Shown: one piece after another, positions 50,944 to 60,136 of the stretch
Numbering within the stretch: the first letter of the stretch is position 1
How the letters are laid out: the number at the start of each line of letters is the position of its first letter
From: Roseivirga pacifica
Lineage (GTDB): Bacteria; Bacteroidota; Bacteroidia; Cytophagales; Cyclobacteriaceae
Direction: 5' to 3'
DNA: 64,000 nt
Assembly: GCF_900111145.1 (NCBI RefSeq)
Contig: NZ_FOIR01000001.1
Span: 1,495,501-1,559,500, forward strand
The notes under the pieces: generated by a model
What the model was told of the DNA's origin: nothing
Seen by the model: the letters and a program-made list of their open reading frames with translations, nothing else
Databases searched by the model: none
Made by a program: the position numbers and the translations under genes

Positions 50944-53679
50944 TTATTTTTGATCAGTGTTCACAGTTTTTGAAGTGCCTTGCAATAAGGCTTCTATTTG
51001 TGCCAAACGGCTTTCCATATCTTCTACTTTAGAAAGCTCCGCTTTTAGCTGGCCGTTTTCTTTCTTCAGATCAGCAATTTGTTGGTTAAGCTCTTTTACT
51101 GCCTCAACAAGTACTGCAGTCATTTCAGCGTAGTTCACGGCTTTAAATCCGTCTTCTTTAGTAGTTACCAATTCAGGTAGCACTTCTTCCACTTCTTGGG
51201 CGATAAAACCAACTCTGGTTTCAGGGCGATTCTCATCTTTCCAATTGTAGCGTACACCGCGTAATTGTGTAACCATGGCTAAGCCAGAAGTAAGTGTTAC
51301 CACGTTTTTCTTAAGGCGTGCATCAGAGGTTTGGTTAAGTGCAAATGCGTTTACAGAACCTGTAAAATCGCCATTGCCTGTTCCATCTAAAAAGATGTGA
51401 TTATCGTTAGTTCCGTCCAATGCTATGTGGCTATGCACGTTGCTGCCATCTCCTTCAAAGTCTGCTGCGCCATACATTCTAATGCCTGTAGGGGCCGAAC
51501 CTGTTAGGTTAATGTCTCCAGAATACACACCAGCATCTGAAATATTTACGTTAGCACTGAAAAGAGCAGGGTTGTAGAAGCCACCATTGCCATCATCTTC
51601 TTGGAAGTCGCTCGAAAGATTGATGTATGCTTTGTTGATGCCGTTGTCTTCCCAAGCTCTTGCTCCAATATTCACCAGTTGAACATCATTGCTATTGGCT
51701 ATGTTGAACTCACCGTAGTTATTGCCACTGCCATCTTGACTAGTGTGCAATGAAATAAGGTCTGGTGTGTAAGGATTACCTGCGCCATCAATATTTTCTG
51801 CATAGCCTCTTAGCGCTAAGTATGGTAGGTCGTTGTTTTCCCAGTCTTTTCCGCCCATAAATATGTTGCTGGAATTAGGGCCTTCTAAGGCCAATCTTGC
51901 ACCGCTCTCTGCGCCACCTTCTAGGTTAACCAACCATCTGTTGTCGCCACTAGTAATTCTGAAAGCTGGGTTATCGCTACCGGCTAACCATCCAGACTGT
52001 ACGCGGCCTTTTGATGAGCCGTCATCATTTCGGCCAATCATGTTTGTCCATGGAGATTGATATCCGGCCAACTGCCAAACAACTCTGGTTTCGCCAAGTT
52101 CTGCGATTCCCGCACTCATTTCTTCGTATGCGCTACCTTGCGCGTAAGAGAGCATTCTATAGGTTGCTCTTCCGAGTGAGTCGTTTAGGTTGATAAGTCC
52201 TGCTTTTGGACCGTTAGAACCAATAAGTGTATTTGTGTAACCATCAGGGCTCATAAGCTGGAATCTACCCGCACCTTGATCATTCATGTCGAGCATACTC
52301 ATTTGCTGACCCATTTGGTTTTTGGTTTCCATACGGCCAAATTCTAAACCAGTAGGTTCGTTGTATGAAGCGTCCATAAAGATCAAGTCATGCACTTGCT
52401 CTTCTTCGCTACCTTCTGGTACGTAACCATTGCCTTGAATTTTGAAGTAACCTTTGTCAAGGCCGCCTTCTTCCCAGTATTTTGCACCCATCTCTACATT
52501 CATAGAGTTTTCACCGGCTAAGCCCATGTAACCATTGCCATTGTAAGCTCTGATGTTCACACGGTTAACGTCAAGCGAGTCGTAAAGACCGAGGAAACCG
52601 ATTGTGCCTTCGCTGGCCGCACCTAAAATTGTTCTTCTTGTATTGTTGTGGCCGTGAATTACTAGTGAACCAGAATTGTTTGGTTCGTAATAGTTTAAGT
52701 CCACTTTTAAATTGCCGTCAGGGCCATGAATTTGTAATGGCTGTGCACGAAGTGTTACCGGGGCGGCTTCGAACCAACCAGACCAGTTAGTTACATTTTC
52801 TCCTTGGCCAACCGCCATACCGAAAATTCCTATGTTCTCTTCAGAACCTCTAGCGGTACCTTGGGTACCCACACTTCTACCAGGGTAAACAGCTCCTTCT
52901 GCATCGGCTCGTGTATCGAAGAAGCCACCGTAGCGGGTACCGCCATTAACTGTTGCCATATGATTAAGCCCACGTGCAGCAGCCGAAAAGTCTGCTCCAG
53001 AACCGTAAACTTCGCCACGCATACCATAGGCTACACCACCAGCATAGCTAAAACCTGTACCCCAGGTACCAGTTGCCCATGCACTTGTATTGTTACTGTA
53101 GGCGTTACCTACAACCCCAGTTTGGAATTGCTCATTTATATCGGAGCCTTCTGCAATACCACCAACACCTGTGTTTGATAGGTCTGTACTTGCAAGACCT
53201 CTTACAGCCATGTTGTAAGGATTGGTGCCGGCACCGTAAATATGTGCGTTCACGGCCATCGAATCTTCTGGGTTGACAGAATTAAGCATGAACTCGCCCG
53301 CGCTGTTTACAGCAAATGGAGCGTATAATGTAGTTGAACCCAAGGTGGTGCTTCCAATAGCTACTGTTAAGGTTCTTTCTTCTACATTAAAGAATAAATC
53401 GGCTGGTAATGGGTTGACACTACCAAGTGTTACCGAATAAAGACCTTCTACTACCAAAACATCGGCTTGGGTTTCTGTCCAAGTGTCGCCTTCGTCTAGG
53501 CCAATAGTAAAAGTGAATGTTCTGTTGCCATTTACAGGCTCACCGTTTTCGTAAAGTGTTCCCTGAAAACTCATTTTCTTTCCAGGACCTTGTTCTTCGC
53601 CTTGATAATACAAGGCGTACACATCTTGCGTACCCGCACAGAGTAACAAGACAAATAAAAGAAGTAGTGGTTTTTTCAT
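50944..53679 (-). CDS. Surface protein with C-terminal S74 intramolecular chaperone domain
   Basis: This 911-aa protein has a signal peptide (MKKPLLLLFVLLLCAGTQ), a tail-fibre-like N-terminal domain (MSFQGTLYENGEPVNGNRTF), a long glycine- and asparagine-rich region of short beta repeats, and a C-terminal Peptidase_S74 domain (about 785-911). The S74 start SDARLKKNV with GVRYNWK, RVGFIAQEVEEVLPELV and a terminal coiled coil matches self-cleaving chaperones that trimerise fibres. Cleavage at the serine before DARL is expected from the family. It lies 5 bp upstream of the giant T9SS gene. Confidence 0.88.
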   Translation of the reverse strand: MKKPLLLLFVLLLCAGTQDVYALYYQGEEQGPGKKMSFQGTLYENGEPVNGNRTFTFTIGLDEGDTWTETQADVLVVEGLYSVTLGSVNPLPADLFFNVEERTLTVAIGSTTLGSTTLYAPFAVNSAGEFMLNSVNPEDSMAVNAHIYGAGTNPYNMAVRGLASTDLSNTGVGGIAEGSDINEQFQTGVVGNAYSNNTSAWATGTWGTGFSYAGGVAYGMRGEVYGSGADFSAAARGLNHMATVNGGTRYGGFFDTRADAEGAVYPGRSVGTQGTARGSEENIGIFGMAVGQGENVTNWSGWFEAAPVTLRAQPLQIHGPDGNLKVDLNYYEPNNSGSLVIHGHNNTRRTILGAASEGTIGFLGLYDSLDVNRVNIRAYNGNGYMGLAGENSMNVEMGAKYWEEGGLDKGYFKIQGNGYVPEGSEEEQVHDLIFMDASYNEPTGLEFGRMETKNQMGQQMSMLDMNDQGAGRFQLMSPDGYTNTLIGSNGPKAGLINLNDSLGRATYRMLSYAQGSAYEEMSAGIAELGETRVVWQLAGYQSPWTNMIGRNDDGSSKGRVQSGWLAGSDNPAFRITSGDNRWLVNLEGGAESGARLALEGPNSSNIFMGGKDWENNDLPYLALRGYAENIDGAGNPYTPDLISLHTSQDGSGNNYGEFNIANSNDVQLVNIGARAWEDNGINKAYINLSSDFQEDDGNGGFYNPALFSANVNISDAGVYSGDINLTGSAPTGIRMYGAADFEGDGSNVHSHIALDGTNDNHIFLDGTGNGDFTGSVNAFALNQTSDARLKKNVVTLTSGLAMVTQLRGVRYNWKDENRPETRVGFIAQEVEEVLPELVTTKEDGFKAVNYAEMTAVLVEAVKELNQQIADLKKENGQLKAELSKVEDMESRLAQIEALLQGTSKTVNTDQK

Positions 53680-53735
53680 TTGTCGAATATTTGAAGATTA
53701 GTAATTGGTTGTTCTTTTCTTGATAGAAGGGAGGG

Positions 53736-53828
53736 AGTAAACAAAACCAGAAGTTGCCGTATGCAACTTCTAGTTTTAGACTCAACTAAATCAGACTACT
53801 ATTTGACGTGTCTTTACTGACTATTCAA
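53736..53828 (-). promoter_or_regulatory. Shared leader element, copy B
   Basis: The core block (53779-53802) matches copy A at 23 of 24 positions. Next to it are a hairpin (AAAAC-C-AGAAGTTGC / GCAACTTCT-A-GTTTT, 53743-53777) and AGTAAACAA (53736-53744). TTTGAAT (53820-53826 on the opposite strand) and GTCAGT are also shared. It lies before the S74 gene and after the LuxR-type gene, so it could be a promoter-leader, an attenuator, or both. Confidence 0.65.
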
Positions 53829-53875
53829 ATTTCCTTCTATTAACTTTTTAGCTCAATACCATTATTTGAGTATAT

Positions 53876-54112
53876 CTATTTCATAAATGGCATTAGCGCT
53901 CTGGCCCAGTCTGCATTTGACTGTAGGCCCAGTTTGTTTCTTATGTTTTTGCGGTGCTCATCATAAGTAAGTACCGATATAGAAAGCTGCTCTGCTATGG
54001 CGGCTCTTGAGTGGCCGCATGCCATGCACATTAGTATCTCCAGTTCTCTTGCAGAGAGCATGTCTTCTATCAGATTTTTATTAATAGTCGTCCTAGTTTT
54101 ATAAGTCTTCAT
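53876..54112 (-). CDS. Single-domain LuxR-type HTH regulator
   Basis: This 78-aa protein is almost only a LuxR/GerE helix-turn-helix: LSARELEILMCMACGHSRAA, IAEQLSISVLTYDEHRKNIR and NKLGLQSNADWARAL. It has no receiver or ligand domain, like GerE. It lies between the TPR-LytTR genes and the surface operon, and shared leader copy B follows it. It is a likely regulator of the surface genes. Confidence 0.85.
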   Translation of the reverse strand: MKTYKTRTTINKNLIEDMLSARELEILMCMACGHSRAAIAEQLSISVLTYDEHRKNIRNKLGLQSNADWARALMPFMK

Positions 54113-54217
54113 ACCCGAATTGAGGTAATTAAATCGGTTACTCTAACCTAGGGAAATAAAGGGATGAAATCAGAGCGATGTTATGAACGACAAGTTGGTC
54201 GACATGAATGACAGGCT

Positions 54218-54248
54218 AAAAAAATCGCCCATAGAATTCTATGAGCGA
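54218..54248 (-). terminator. Intrinsic terminator of the TPR-LytTR pair
   Basis: TCGC-C-CATAGAATTCTATG-A-GCGA is a near-perfect palindrome. On the minus strand it is followed by TTTTTTT. It separates the LytTR gene from the LuxR-type gene. Confidence 0.85.
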
Positions 54249-54294
54249 AGAAATGTCATGAGTGACGTGTTTTTTGTAACGAAATGCAGGGTAG

Positions 54295-55989
54295 TTATGC
54301 TGTATTTCTTAGTACCGACTCGATGCCCGACTTGAAGGTTCTTGAGATGTTGAGTTCGGTTCCGTCCTTTAGCACCAAATTGGTGGCGTAAATAGACTGT
54401 ATAAAATTGATGTTTACAATGTAAGAACGGTGTACCTGAATGAACTGGTTATGCGGCAAACTGGCCAGTATACTCTTTAGCGAATTACGGTCAATTTCGG
54501 GGCGTTCTTTCTTTTCTGTGAATAGCTCAATGTAAGGGCCGTCCGACTGAATGTACATAAGCTCTTCAATTGGAATAACTGCTTTACTTTTTAGTGTTAT
54601 GTAATCTTGAGTCGGTTTAAGTTGATCCTTTAGTAAGTTCAGTTGAGTCTGGAGAGTTGCGATCTCGGAACTCTTAAGCCTGACCTCTTTGCTCTTCTTC
54701 TTCATTTGAAAGAATAGAAAGACGCTGAGCACTACAACTGCTCCGATTCCGGCCAGCAGGCCGGTGTTCATTTTTTGAAGCCCAGCAGCTTCTTCAATCA
54801 ACTCATCATTACGAGCGGCATCGTATGCTTGTGTAAGCTCTTCGAGGGTTTTTACGTTTTTGTAAAACTCCAGACTATCATCTAGCGCTTTCCATTTGCG
54901 CATTATTTGTAAGGCCAGTTTTTCCTGACCGGCCTTTTCGTAGGCATCGGCTAAAATCTGGTACCGATCATTTAAATCGTCTACACTTTGTAGTTCTAAA
55001 ATTTTGCTAATAGAAAGGTTGGCATATTCTATGGCTTTTTCTGCGTTGCCAAAAGCTAGCTCTACTCGCGCCACCATAAAATCGAGTCTAGACTCACGGT
55101 ATTTGTCACCATTGCCTTCATTCAATGCAAGGGCTTTGTTTAGGTAATGGTAGGCGCTGTCTTTTTGGTTCAGCTCTATAAAGTTGGCTGTCTTGTTTTG
55201 GTAGTTTTCAATTAAGCTGATTTTGTTGCCTTGTGAGGTATAGATGTTTTCTGCTAAAGAAAGGTAATGATTGCTAGAATCTAGTTGTCCAACTTTTCTG
55301 AAGTTAACGGAAATGTTGTTAAAAGCCCGTGCCGATAGTGTGGTTTGTCCGTAGGTTTCGGCAGAAACTACTGCTTCTTTCAGCATGCTGTTCGATCTTG
55401 GTATTAAATCCATTCGGCCGTAGAGCGTGCCGAGGTTAATCATAGAATTAGTGGCTGCTGCAGGTCTGTTTTCCTTGTAAAGCGCTATGGCCGAATTGTA
55501 GTTTGCTGCGGCCTGGTCGTAATTGCCGCTGCTTTGTTCCAAAATGCCTAGCTGATGTAGCATTAGCGCTTCTTCAACCGGAATGTTGTTTTCCTTAGCA
55601 TTATTCAACATTTCGGTATAAATGCTTCTGGCTTGGTCTACATTACCGGTTCGTTGATATACAATGGCTCGATTTCTTTTTATACGGCTGTATGCTGAGG
55701 CATGCTTTGCGGGGTTGGCGAAAACCAGCGCGGAGTCGTAATATGTGCCTGCCGTATTTAACTTTCCGCTTAAGTAATGTGAATAGCCTACTGCAAAGTA
55801 GCCTTCGAACTTTGCAAGCGAATCGTTATAACTCAGCAGTTTTTCACCGTAGTAGGCCAAGCTGTCGGGGTAAGCCGAGGCTCTTCTTGTAGCGTTTAGC
55901 AGGTCGCTAATTTCCTGACTTTGGCCAAAGCCTGAAAAGCTAACAATTACAAATAATATGGATATGACAGCTCGTAGGGAGTTATTCAT
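54295..55989 (-). CDS. TPR-TM-LytTR regulator (paralogue 1)
   Basis: This 564-aa protein has a signal peptide (ending SFSGFGQ), about eight TPR repeats facing the periplasm (about 20-400), one transmembrane helix (GLLAGIGAVVVLSVFLFF, about 408-426), a short coiled coil, and a C-terminal LytTR DNA-binding domain (about 460-560; IEELMYIQSDGPYIELFTEK, FIQVHRSYIVNINFIQ). It is a one-component transmembrane regulator that could link envelope signals to DNA binding. The upstream paralogue lies 33 bp away. Confidence 0.9.
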   Translation of the reverse strand: MNNSLRAVISILFVIVSFSGFGQSQEISDLLNATRRASAYPDSLAYYGEKLLSYNDSLAKFEGYFAVGYSHYLSGKLNTAGTYYDSALVFANPAKHASAYSRIKRNRAIVYQRTGNVDQARSIYTEMLNNAKENNIPVEEALMLHQLGILEQSSGNYDQAAANYNSAIALYKENRPAAATNSMINLGTLYGRMDLIPRSNSMLKEAVVSAETYGQTTLSARAFNNISVNFRKVGQLDSSNHYLSLAENIYTSQGNKISLIENYQNKTANFIELNQKDSAYHYLNKALALNEGNGDKYRESRLDFMVARVELAFGNAEKAIEYANLSISKILELQSVDDLNDRYQILADAYEKAGQEKLALQIMRKWKALDDSLEFYKNVKTLEELTQAYDAARNDELIEEAAGLQKMNTGLLAGIGAVVVLSVFLFFQMKKKSKEVRLKSSEIATLQTQLNLLKDQLKPTQDYITLKSKAVIPIEELMYIQSDGPYIELFTEKKERPEIDRNSLKSILASLPHNQFIQVHRSYIVNINFIQSIYATNLVLKDGTELNISRTFKSGIESVLRNTA

Positions 55990-56022
55990 GGCTTTGTTTT
56001 GTAATGGTTTAGTTTGTGTGGC

Positions 56023-57795
56023 CTAAAGTTTTAGTGCTTCTTCTACTTTCGATTTAAAGGTTCTGGATACATTTAATTCGGTTCCGTCCTTTAGCACGAG
56101 TTTAGAAGCATATATAGCTTGAATAAAGTTGATATTTACAATGTAAGATCGGTGAACTTGGATAAATATTTTATCAGGGAGTTCAGCTAAAATTCCTTTT
56201 AGTGTATTTCGGTCAATCTCTGGTCTCGATTTTTCTTCTGTGAACACTTCAATGTAAGGACCATCTGATTTGATGTACCGAATACGGTCTAAGCGCAAAA
56301 CAGCCTTACTTTTTAAAGTTAAAAACTCAGATACGATTTGCTCTTCAATTGTATTTGCTTGCAGGTCTTTAATCTCTTCTTGCAACTTGCTTAGTTCACC
56401 TTCCTTCAATGCGCGATCTTCTTTTTCTCTTCTGTAGTATTTGTAAAAGGCACCTGCAATGGCCAACAGCACAACTCCGGCAATCCACTGGTTTAGCGAG
56501 AGTCTTTGATAGAAAGAAGAGGTTTCTTGCACTTTACTCAGTTCTCGTTCGGCTTCTAACTGGTTGAGCATAGCTTGTTGTTCGCTTATGCGGATGGCAC
56601 GGGTTTGCTCATTGCTGCGAGAGTTGAGCTCATTGTGGATTTTCTGGTACTCGAGTGCTTTGTCCATTTCTCCCATTTGCTCATAAAGGGAGGCAATCTC
56701 TTCAAAGCCATTCATGTTTAGGTGTACCATTCCTAGTTCATTTATGCGGCTTTCAAATTCTGCCGCAAATGTTAGCGCTTTTTCAAATTGCTCTTGCTTT
56801 CGGTAATGTCTTATAGCGGCTTGTAGAATTCTTAGTTTGGCTGGTTCCGGACAAAAGTCATCGCAGTAATTGTTGGCAAGTTCTAGGTAGTGTGCCGATT
56901 TTTCGAACTCGCTATTATCGGCATAGTAAAAGGCCAAAAATGTAGCGGGACGCACCTTTTGGTTCAGTACCTGAGGCGAGTCGTCCATTTCCAGTGTTTT
57001 GGCATAGTAATGTGCCGCAGAATCGTTCTGATCCATTCGCTCGTTTACCAAAGCCTTATTGTTATAAAAAGCTGCGAGCATAGATGTGCCGGCCATTTGG
57101 TTTTCGTTAACCATGCTGAAGGCATTTAGGGCTCGCTCATAAAGCTCAAGGTCCACCAGCATTTGCCCCATATTCAAGTAAGAAAAGTTGAGGCTCATAT
57201 TCTTTCGAGTAGAATCAGCATACTGCATTGATTCTTCAATGTGGTAAATGGCTTGGGCATATTGGCCAAGCCTTTTGTAGGCGTTAGATATATTTCCGTG
57301 GGCAGCTAAGAGAGCTGATTGATGTTCTGTGGCTTCTGGCGTTGCTATGGTTATAATATCTTCAAAAATGTTTATCGCCTCTTCGGCACTTCCAATTCTT
57401 AAATAAGAAATACCGAGTAAATTTTGACTGCGGAGGAAGAGGTTGGTGTTTTCTTGTGCGTTGAACTGTGCGGAGCTTACCTCAAACTTTTCAATGGCTT
57501 CTTGCAGGTTGCCGCGGTTGTAGTTCTCTACACCTTCTAAAAATGTTTGTCCAGCAGTGGCTAGCTGTGGTTCTTGAAAGCCCGAGCTCATTAAAGAGTC
57601 TGAATAATAGTGGAGGCTGTCTGGAAACTCACGTCCATAGTTCATTCCAAGAATGATGATGCGTTCCATTTTTTCCTGATCTGACTTAGCGTTCAGTATG
57701 TCTGACTTTAAGTCTTGGAAGTCTCCCCGCTGCGAAAAGCTTTGAAATGGGATAATAGAAAGTATTAATATAATCAGTGAAAGGTTGAGTCTCAT
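56023..57795 (-). CDS. TPR-TM-LytTR regulator (paralogue 2)
   Basis: The ATG at 57795 (MRLNLSLIILILSIIPFQSFSQ) gives a 590-aa protein with a signal peptide; a longer frame to 57843 has a poor N-terminus. Periplasmic TPR repeats (about 40-420), a transmembrane helix (LNQWIAGVVLLAIAGAFY), a coiled coil, and a C-terminal LytTR domain follow. Its LytTR domain is very like paralogue 1 (RYIKSDGPYIEVFTEEKSRP, VHRSYIVNINFIQAIYASKL), so the two may bind the same sites. They form one operon. Confidence 0.9.
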   Translation of the reverse strand: MRLNLSLIILILSIIPFQSFSQRGDFQDLKSDILNAKSDQEKMERIIILGMNYGREFPDSLHYYSDSLMSSGFQEPQLATAGQTFLEGVENYNRGNLQEAIEKFEVSSAQFNAQENTNLFLRSQNLLGISYLRIGSAEEAINIFEDIITIATPEATEHQSALLAAHGNISNAYKRLGQYAQAIYHIEESMQYADSTRKNMSLNFSYLNMGQMLVDLELYERALNAFSMVNENQMAGTSMLAAFYNNKALVNERMDQNDSAAHYYAKTLEMDDSPQVLNQKVRPATFLAFYYADNSEFEKSAHYLELANNYCDDFCPEPAKLRILQAAIRHYRKQEQFEKALTFAAEFESRINELGMVHLNMNGFEEIASLYEQMGEMDKALEYQKIHNELNSRSNEQTRAIRISEQQAMLNQLEAERELSKVQETSSFYQRLSLNQWIAGVVLLAIAGAFYKYYRREKEDRALKEGELSKLQEEIKDLQANTIEEQIVSEFLTLKSKAVLRLDRIRYIKSDGPYIEVFTEEKSRPEIDRNTLKGILAELPDKIFIQVHRSYIVNINFIQAIYASKLVLKDGTELNVSRTFKSKVEEALKL

Positions 57796-57866
57796 AGTAT
57801 ACACACGCGGAAATAAGATATGCTGGCGGAGTAAATTTTGCAAGTAGAATGATTCTAATTGAAAGC

Positions 57867-57901
57867 AAAAAAGGGTATCTCGTTTAGAAATACCCTTTTT
57901 T
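57867..57901. terminator. Bidirectional terminator after rny
   Basis: AAAAAAGGGTAT / ATACCCTTTTTT is a perfect 12-bp stem with A and T runs at both sides, 22 bp after the rny stop. Confidence 0.88.
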
Positions 57902-57922
57902 GGTGAGTTAATTTTTTATGAA

Positions 57923-59488
57923 TTATTTGGCGTAGTTCACGGCCCTCATTTCTCGTATTACGGTCACTTTTATCTGTCCCGGATACTGCATTTCTTTTTC
58001 AATTTTCTGAGAAATGTCGAATGAAAGTTGGCCTGCTTTTGCGTCTGTTACAGACTCTGCATCAACCATTACGCGTAACTCTCTACCAGCCTGAATAGCA
58101 TAACATTTGTTTACGCCTTCAAAGCTTAGCGCCATGTTTTCCAATTCCTTCAAGCGCTTAATGTAAGACTCCATCACCTCGCGTCTGGCACCAGGTCTGG
58201 CGCCCGAAATGGCGTCACAAGCTTGCACCAATGGCGCAATCATATTCTTCATTTCAATTTCATCGTGGTGTGCACCAATGGCATTACAAACATCTGGATG
58301 TTCTTTATACTTTTTGGCAAGCTCCATACCTAAGATGGCGTGTGGCATTTCTGGCTCTTCTGGCCAAACCTTACCAATATCGTGCAATAGGCCTGCGCGT
58401 TTTGCTTTCTTAGGGTTTAGCCCAAGTTCGCTGGCCATGGTAGCACAAAGGTTGGCTACTTCGCGCGAGTGTTGAAGCAGGTTTTGTCCATAAGAAGAAC
58501 GGAACCTCATACGGCCTACCATTTTAATCAATTCAGGGTGGAGGCCATGAATACCGAGGTCGATTACGGTGCGCTCACCGATCTCAGCAATTTCTTCTTC
58601 AATATTCTTAGTGGTTTTAGCCACAATCTCTTCAATACGCGCTGGGTGAATTCTGCCATCGGTTACCAAGCGGTGCAGCGATAGTCTGGCGATTTCCCTT
58701 CTTACCGGATCGAATCCTGAAATGATGATTGCCTCAGGGGTATCATCTACAATAATTTCAACTCCAGTAGCCGCTTCTAGCGCACGGATATTACGGCCTT
58801 CTCTACCAATTACTTTACCCTTAATGTCGTCACTTTCAATATTGAAAATAGACACACAGTTTTCAATGGCATGCTCAGTGGCTGTTCTTTGAATAGACTG
58901 GATAACAATCTTTTTGGCTTCCTTGGCACCAGAAAGTTTGGCTTCGTCTATAATGTCTTTCACCAATGCCGATGCCTTCGATTCGGCCTCGTCTTTCAAA
59001 GTTTCGATGAGCTGTTCGCGTGCTTCATCGGCAGAAAGCTGCGCTACTTTTTCAAGAGCTTTTACTTTCTCATCTACTTTTTGGTCTAGCTCTTCGCGCT
59101 TTTTCTTTACAATGTCTAATTGTGCGTCAAGGTTTTCACGCATGCTGTCTAGTTCAGCTTCTTTGCGCTTATTTTGTTCTTGCTGTTTAGCTAGGCTCGA
59201 CTCACGTTGTTTCAGCTTATTTTCGTTAGAAATAATCTGATTCTTTTTGCGGTTGGCTTCTTCTTCAAACTCAGATTTCAGCTTTAGGTATTTCTCCTTG
59301 GCTTCAAAAATCTTGTCTTTCTTTATGTTCTCGGCCTTTAATTCTGCTTCCTTAACAATTTGCTTTCCCTTTTCTTCTAGCTCAAGGGTGGCTTTTGTGT
59401 TAAGCTTTTGCAAAAGTATTCTGCCAATGATTATTCCAACGCCCAACGCTACGATGGCCGTTATTAGAATGGTTACGGTGTCTCCCAT
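57923..59488 (-). CDS. rny: Ribonuclease Y
   Basis: This 521-aa endoribonuclease has an N-terminal transmembrane helix ([20 protein letters not shown]), a long coiled coil (about 30-200), a KH RNA-binding domain with [19 protein letters not shown], and an HD domain ([20 protein letters not shown]). RNase Y starts mRNA decay at the membrane. Its place downstream of pheT and zapA on the same strand is a common Bacteroidota order. Confidence 0.97.
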   Translation of the reverse strand: MGDTVTILITAIVALGVGIIIGRILLQKLNTKATLELEEKGKQIVKEAELKAENIKKDKIFEAKEKYLKLKSEFEEEANRKKNQIISNENKLKQRESSLAKQQEQNKRKEAELDSMRENLDAQLDIVKKKREELDQKVDEKVKALEKVAQLSADEAREQLIETLKDEAESKASALVKDIIDEAKLSGAKEAKKIVIQSIQRTATEHAIENCVSIFNIESDDIKGKVIGREGRNIRALEAATGVEIIVDDTPEAIIISGFDPVRREIARLSLHRLVTDGRIHPARIEEIVAKTTKNIEEEIAEIGERTVIDLGIHGLHPELIKMVGRMRFRSSYGQNLLQHSREVANLCATMASELGLNPKKAKRAGLLHDIGKVWPEEPEMPHAILGMELAKKYKEHPDVCNAIGAHHDEIEMKNMIAPLVQACDAISGARPGARREVMESYIKRLKELENMALSFEGVNKCYAIQAGRELRVMVDAESVTDAKAGQLSFDISQKIEKEMQYPGQIKVTVIREMRAVNYAK

Positions 59489-59542
59489 AGGTATCTATAA
59501 TTAGGGCAGGAAAGGAGCGCTATATGAGAGCTTAAATTAAGA

Positions 59543-59830
59543 TTACGAGAGTGCGCTGTTCAACATTTTGTTGATTGCGTCTATTTGAGATTCGGCTGTG
59601 CTATCGATTGCAGTGCTTTCTTCTTCACTTTTGAGCTTTGCCACCATGCAGTCGAAAGCTACCATTGCCAAAAGATCTTCTTTATCGTCTATACCAAATT
59701 TCTCACGATAAGACTTTAGCCTATCGTTAATAAACTTGCCTGCGCTGCGTACCCGTGCTTCCTCTTCAGGTTTTACCTTCATAGGGTACTCACGGTCAGC
59801 TATTTTTATTTTGATTGAGAGAAGATCCAT
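59543..59830 (-). CDS. zapA: Cell division protein ZapA
   Basis: This 95-aa protein has the ZapA opening (LSIKIKIADREYPMKVKPEE, EARVRSAGKFINDRLKSY) and a C-terminal coiled coil. ZapA cross-links FtsZ filaments at the division ring. It lies 12 bp after the coiled-coil gene and 54 bp before rny. Confidence 0.92.
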   Translation of the reverse strand: MDLLSIKIKIADREYPMKVKPEEEARVRSAGKFINDRLKSYREKFGIDDKEDLLAMVAFDCMVAKLKSEEESTAIDSTAESQIDAINKMLNSALS

Positions 59831-59842
59831 TTATCTAAAAGG

Positions 59843-60136
59843 TTAGCTCAAATGAGCGATACACCTATCTATCTCTTTTATATACTCGTTTAATCTATGT
59901 TTAAGCTCGATAGATTCTTCTTTCTCTACCGATGTATTCTTTACAAGTTTAGCCATTTTGTCCTGATTTTGAAAATCAGTGACTTTAGCCCTTAGTTCTT
60001 CAACTTCTGCTTTAAGGTTCTGGTTATCAGATTTCAATTGATCGACAAGCGCTGTTTGAGCGGTATATGTTGTAATTAATTTTTGCAGATTTTTCTGTAA
60101 ACCCTGCAGTTTCGATTCAATTGAAGCTTGACTCAT
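59843..60136 (-). CDS. ZapB-like coiled-coil protein
   Basis: This 97-aa protein is nearly all coiled coil (KLQGLQKNLQKLITTYTAQ, LKSDNQNLKAEVEELRAKV). Its place between pheT and zapA suggests a ZapA partner in division, like ZapB, but sequence identity is too low to say so. Its ATG shares one base with the pheT stop (TAATG). Confidence 0.75.
   Translation of the reverse strand: MSQASIESKLQGLQKNLQKLITTYTAQTALVDQLKSDNQNLKAEVEELRAKVTDFQNQDKMAKLVKNTSVEKEESIELKHRLNEYIKEIDRCIAHLS

Noticed and set aside
50944-53679. S74 protein as evidence for a prophage
   Set aside because: It has a signal peptide and is in an operon with a T9SS protein and lipoprotein. There are no terminase, capsid, portal or integrase genes nearby.
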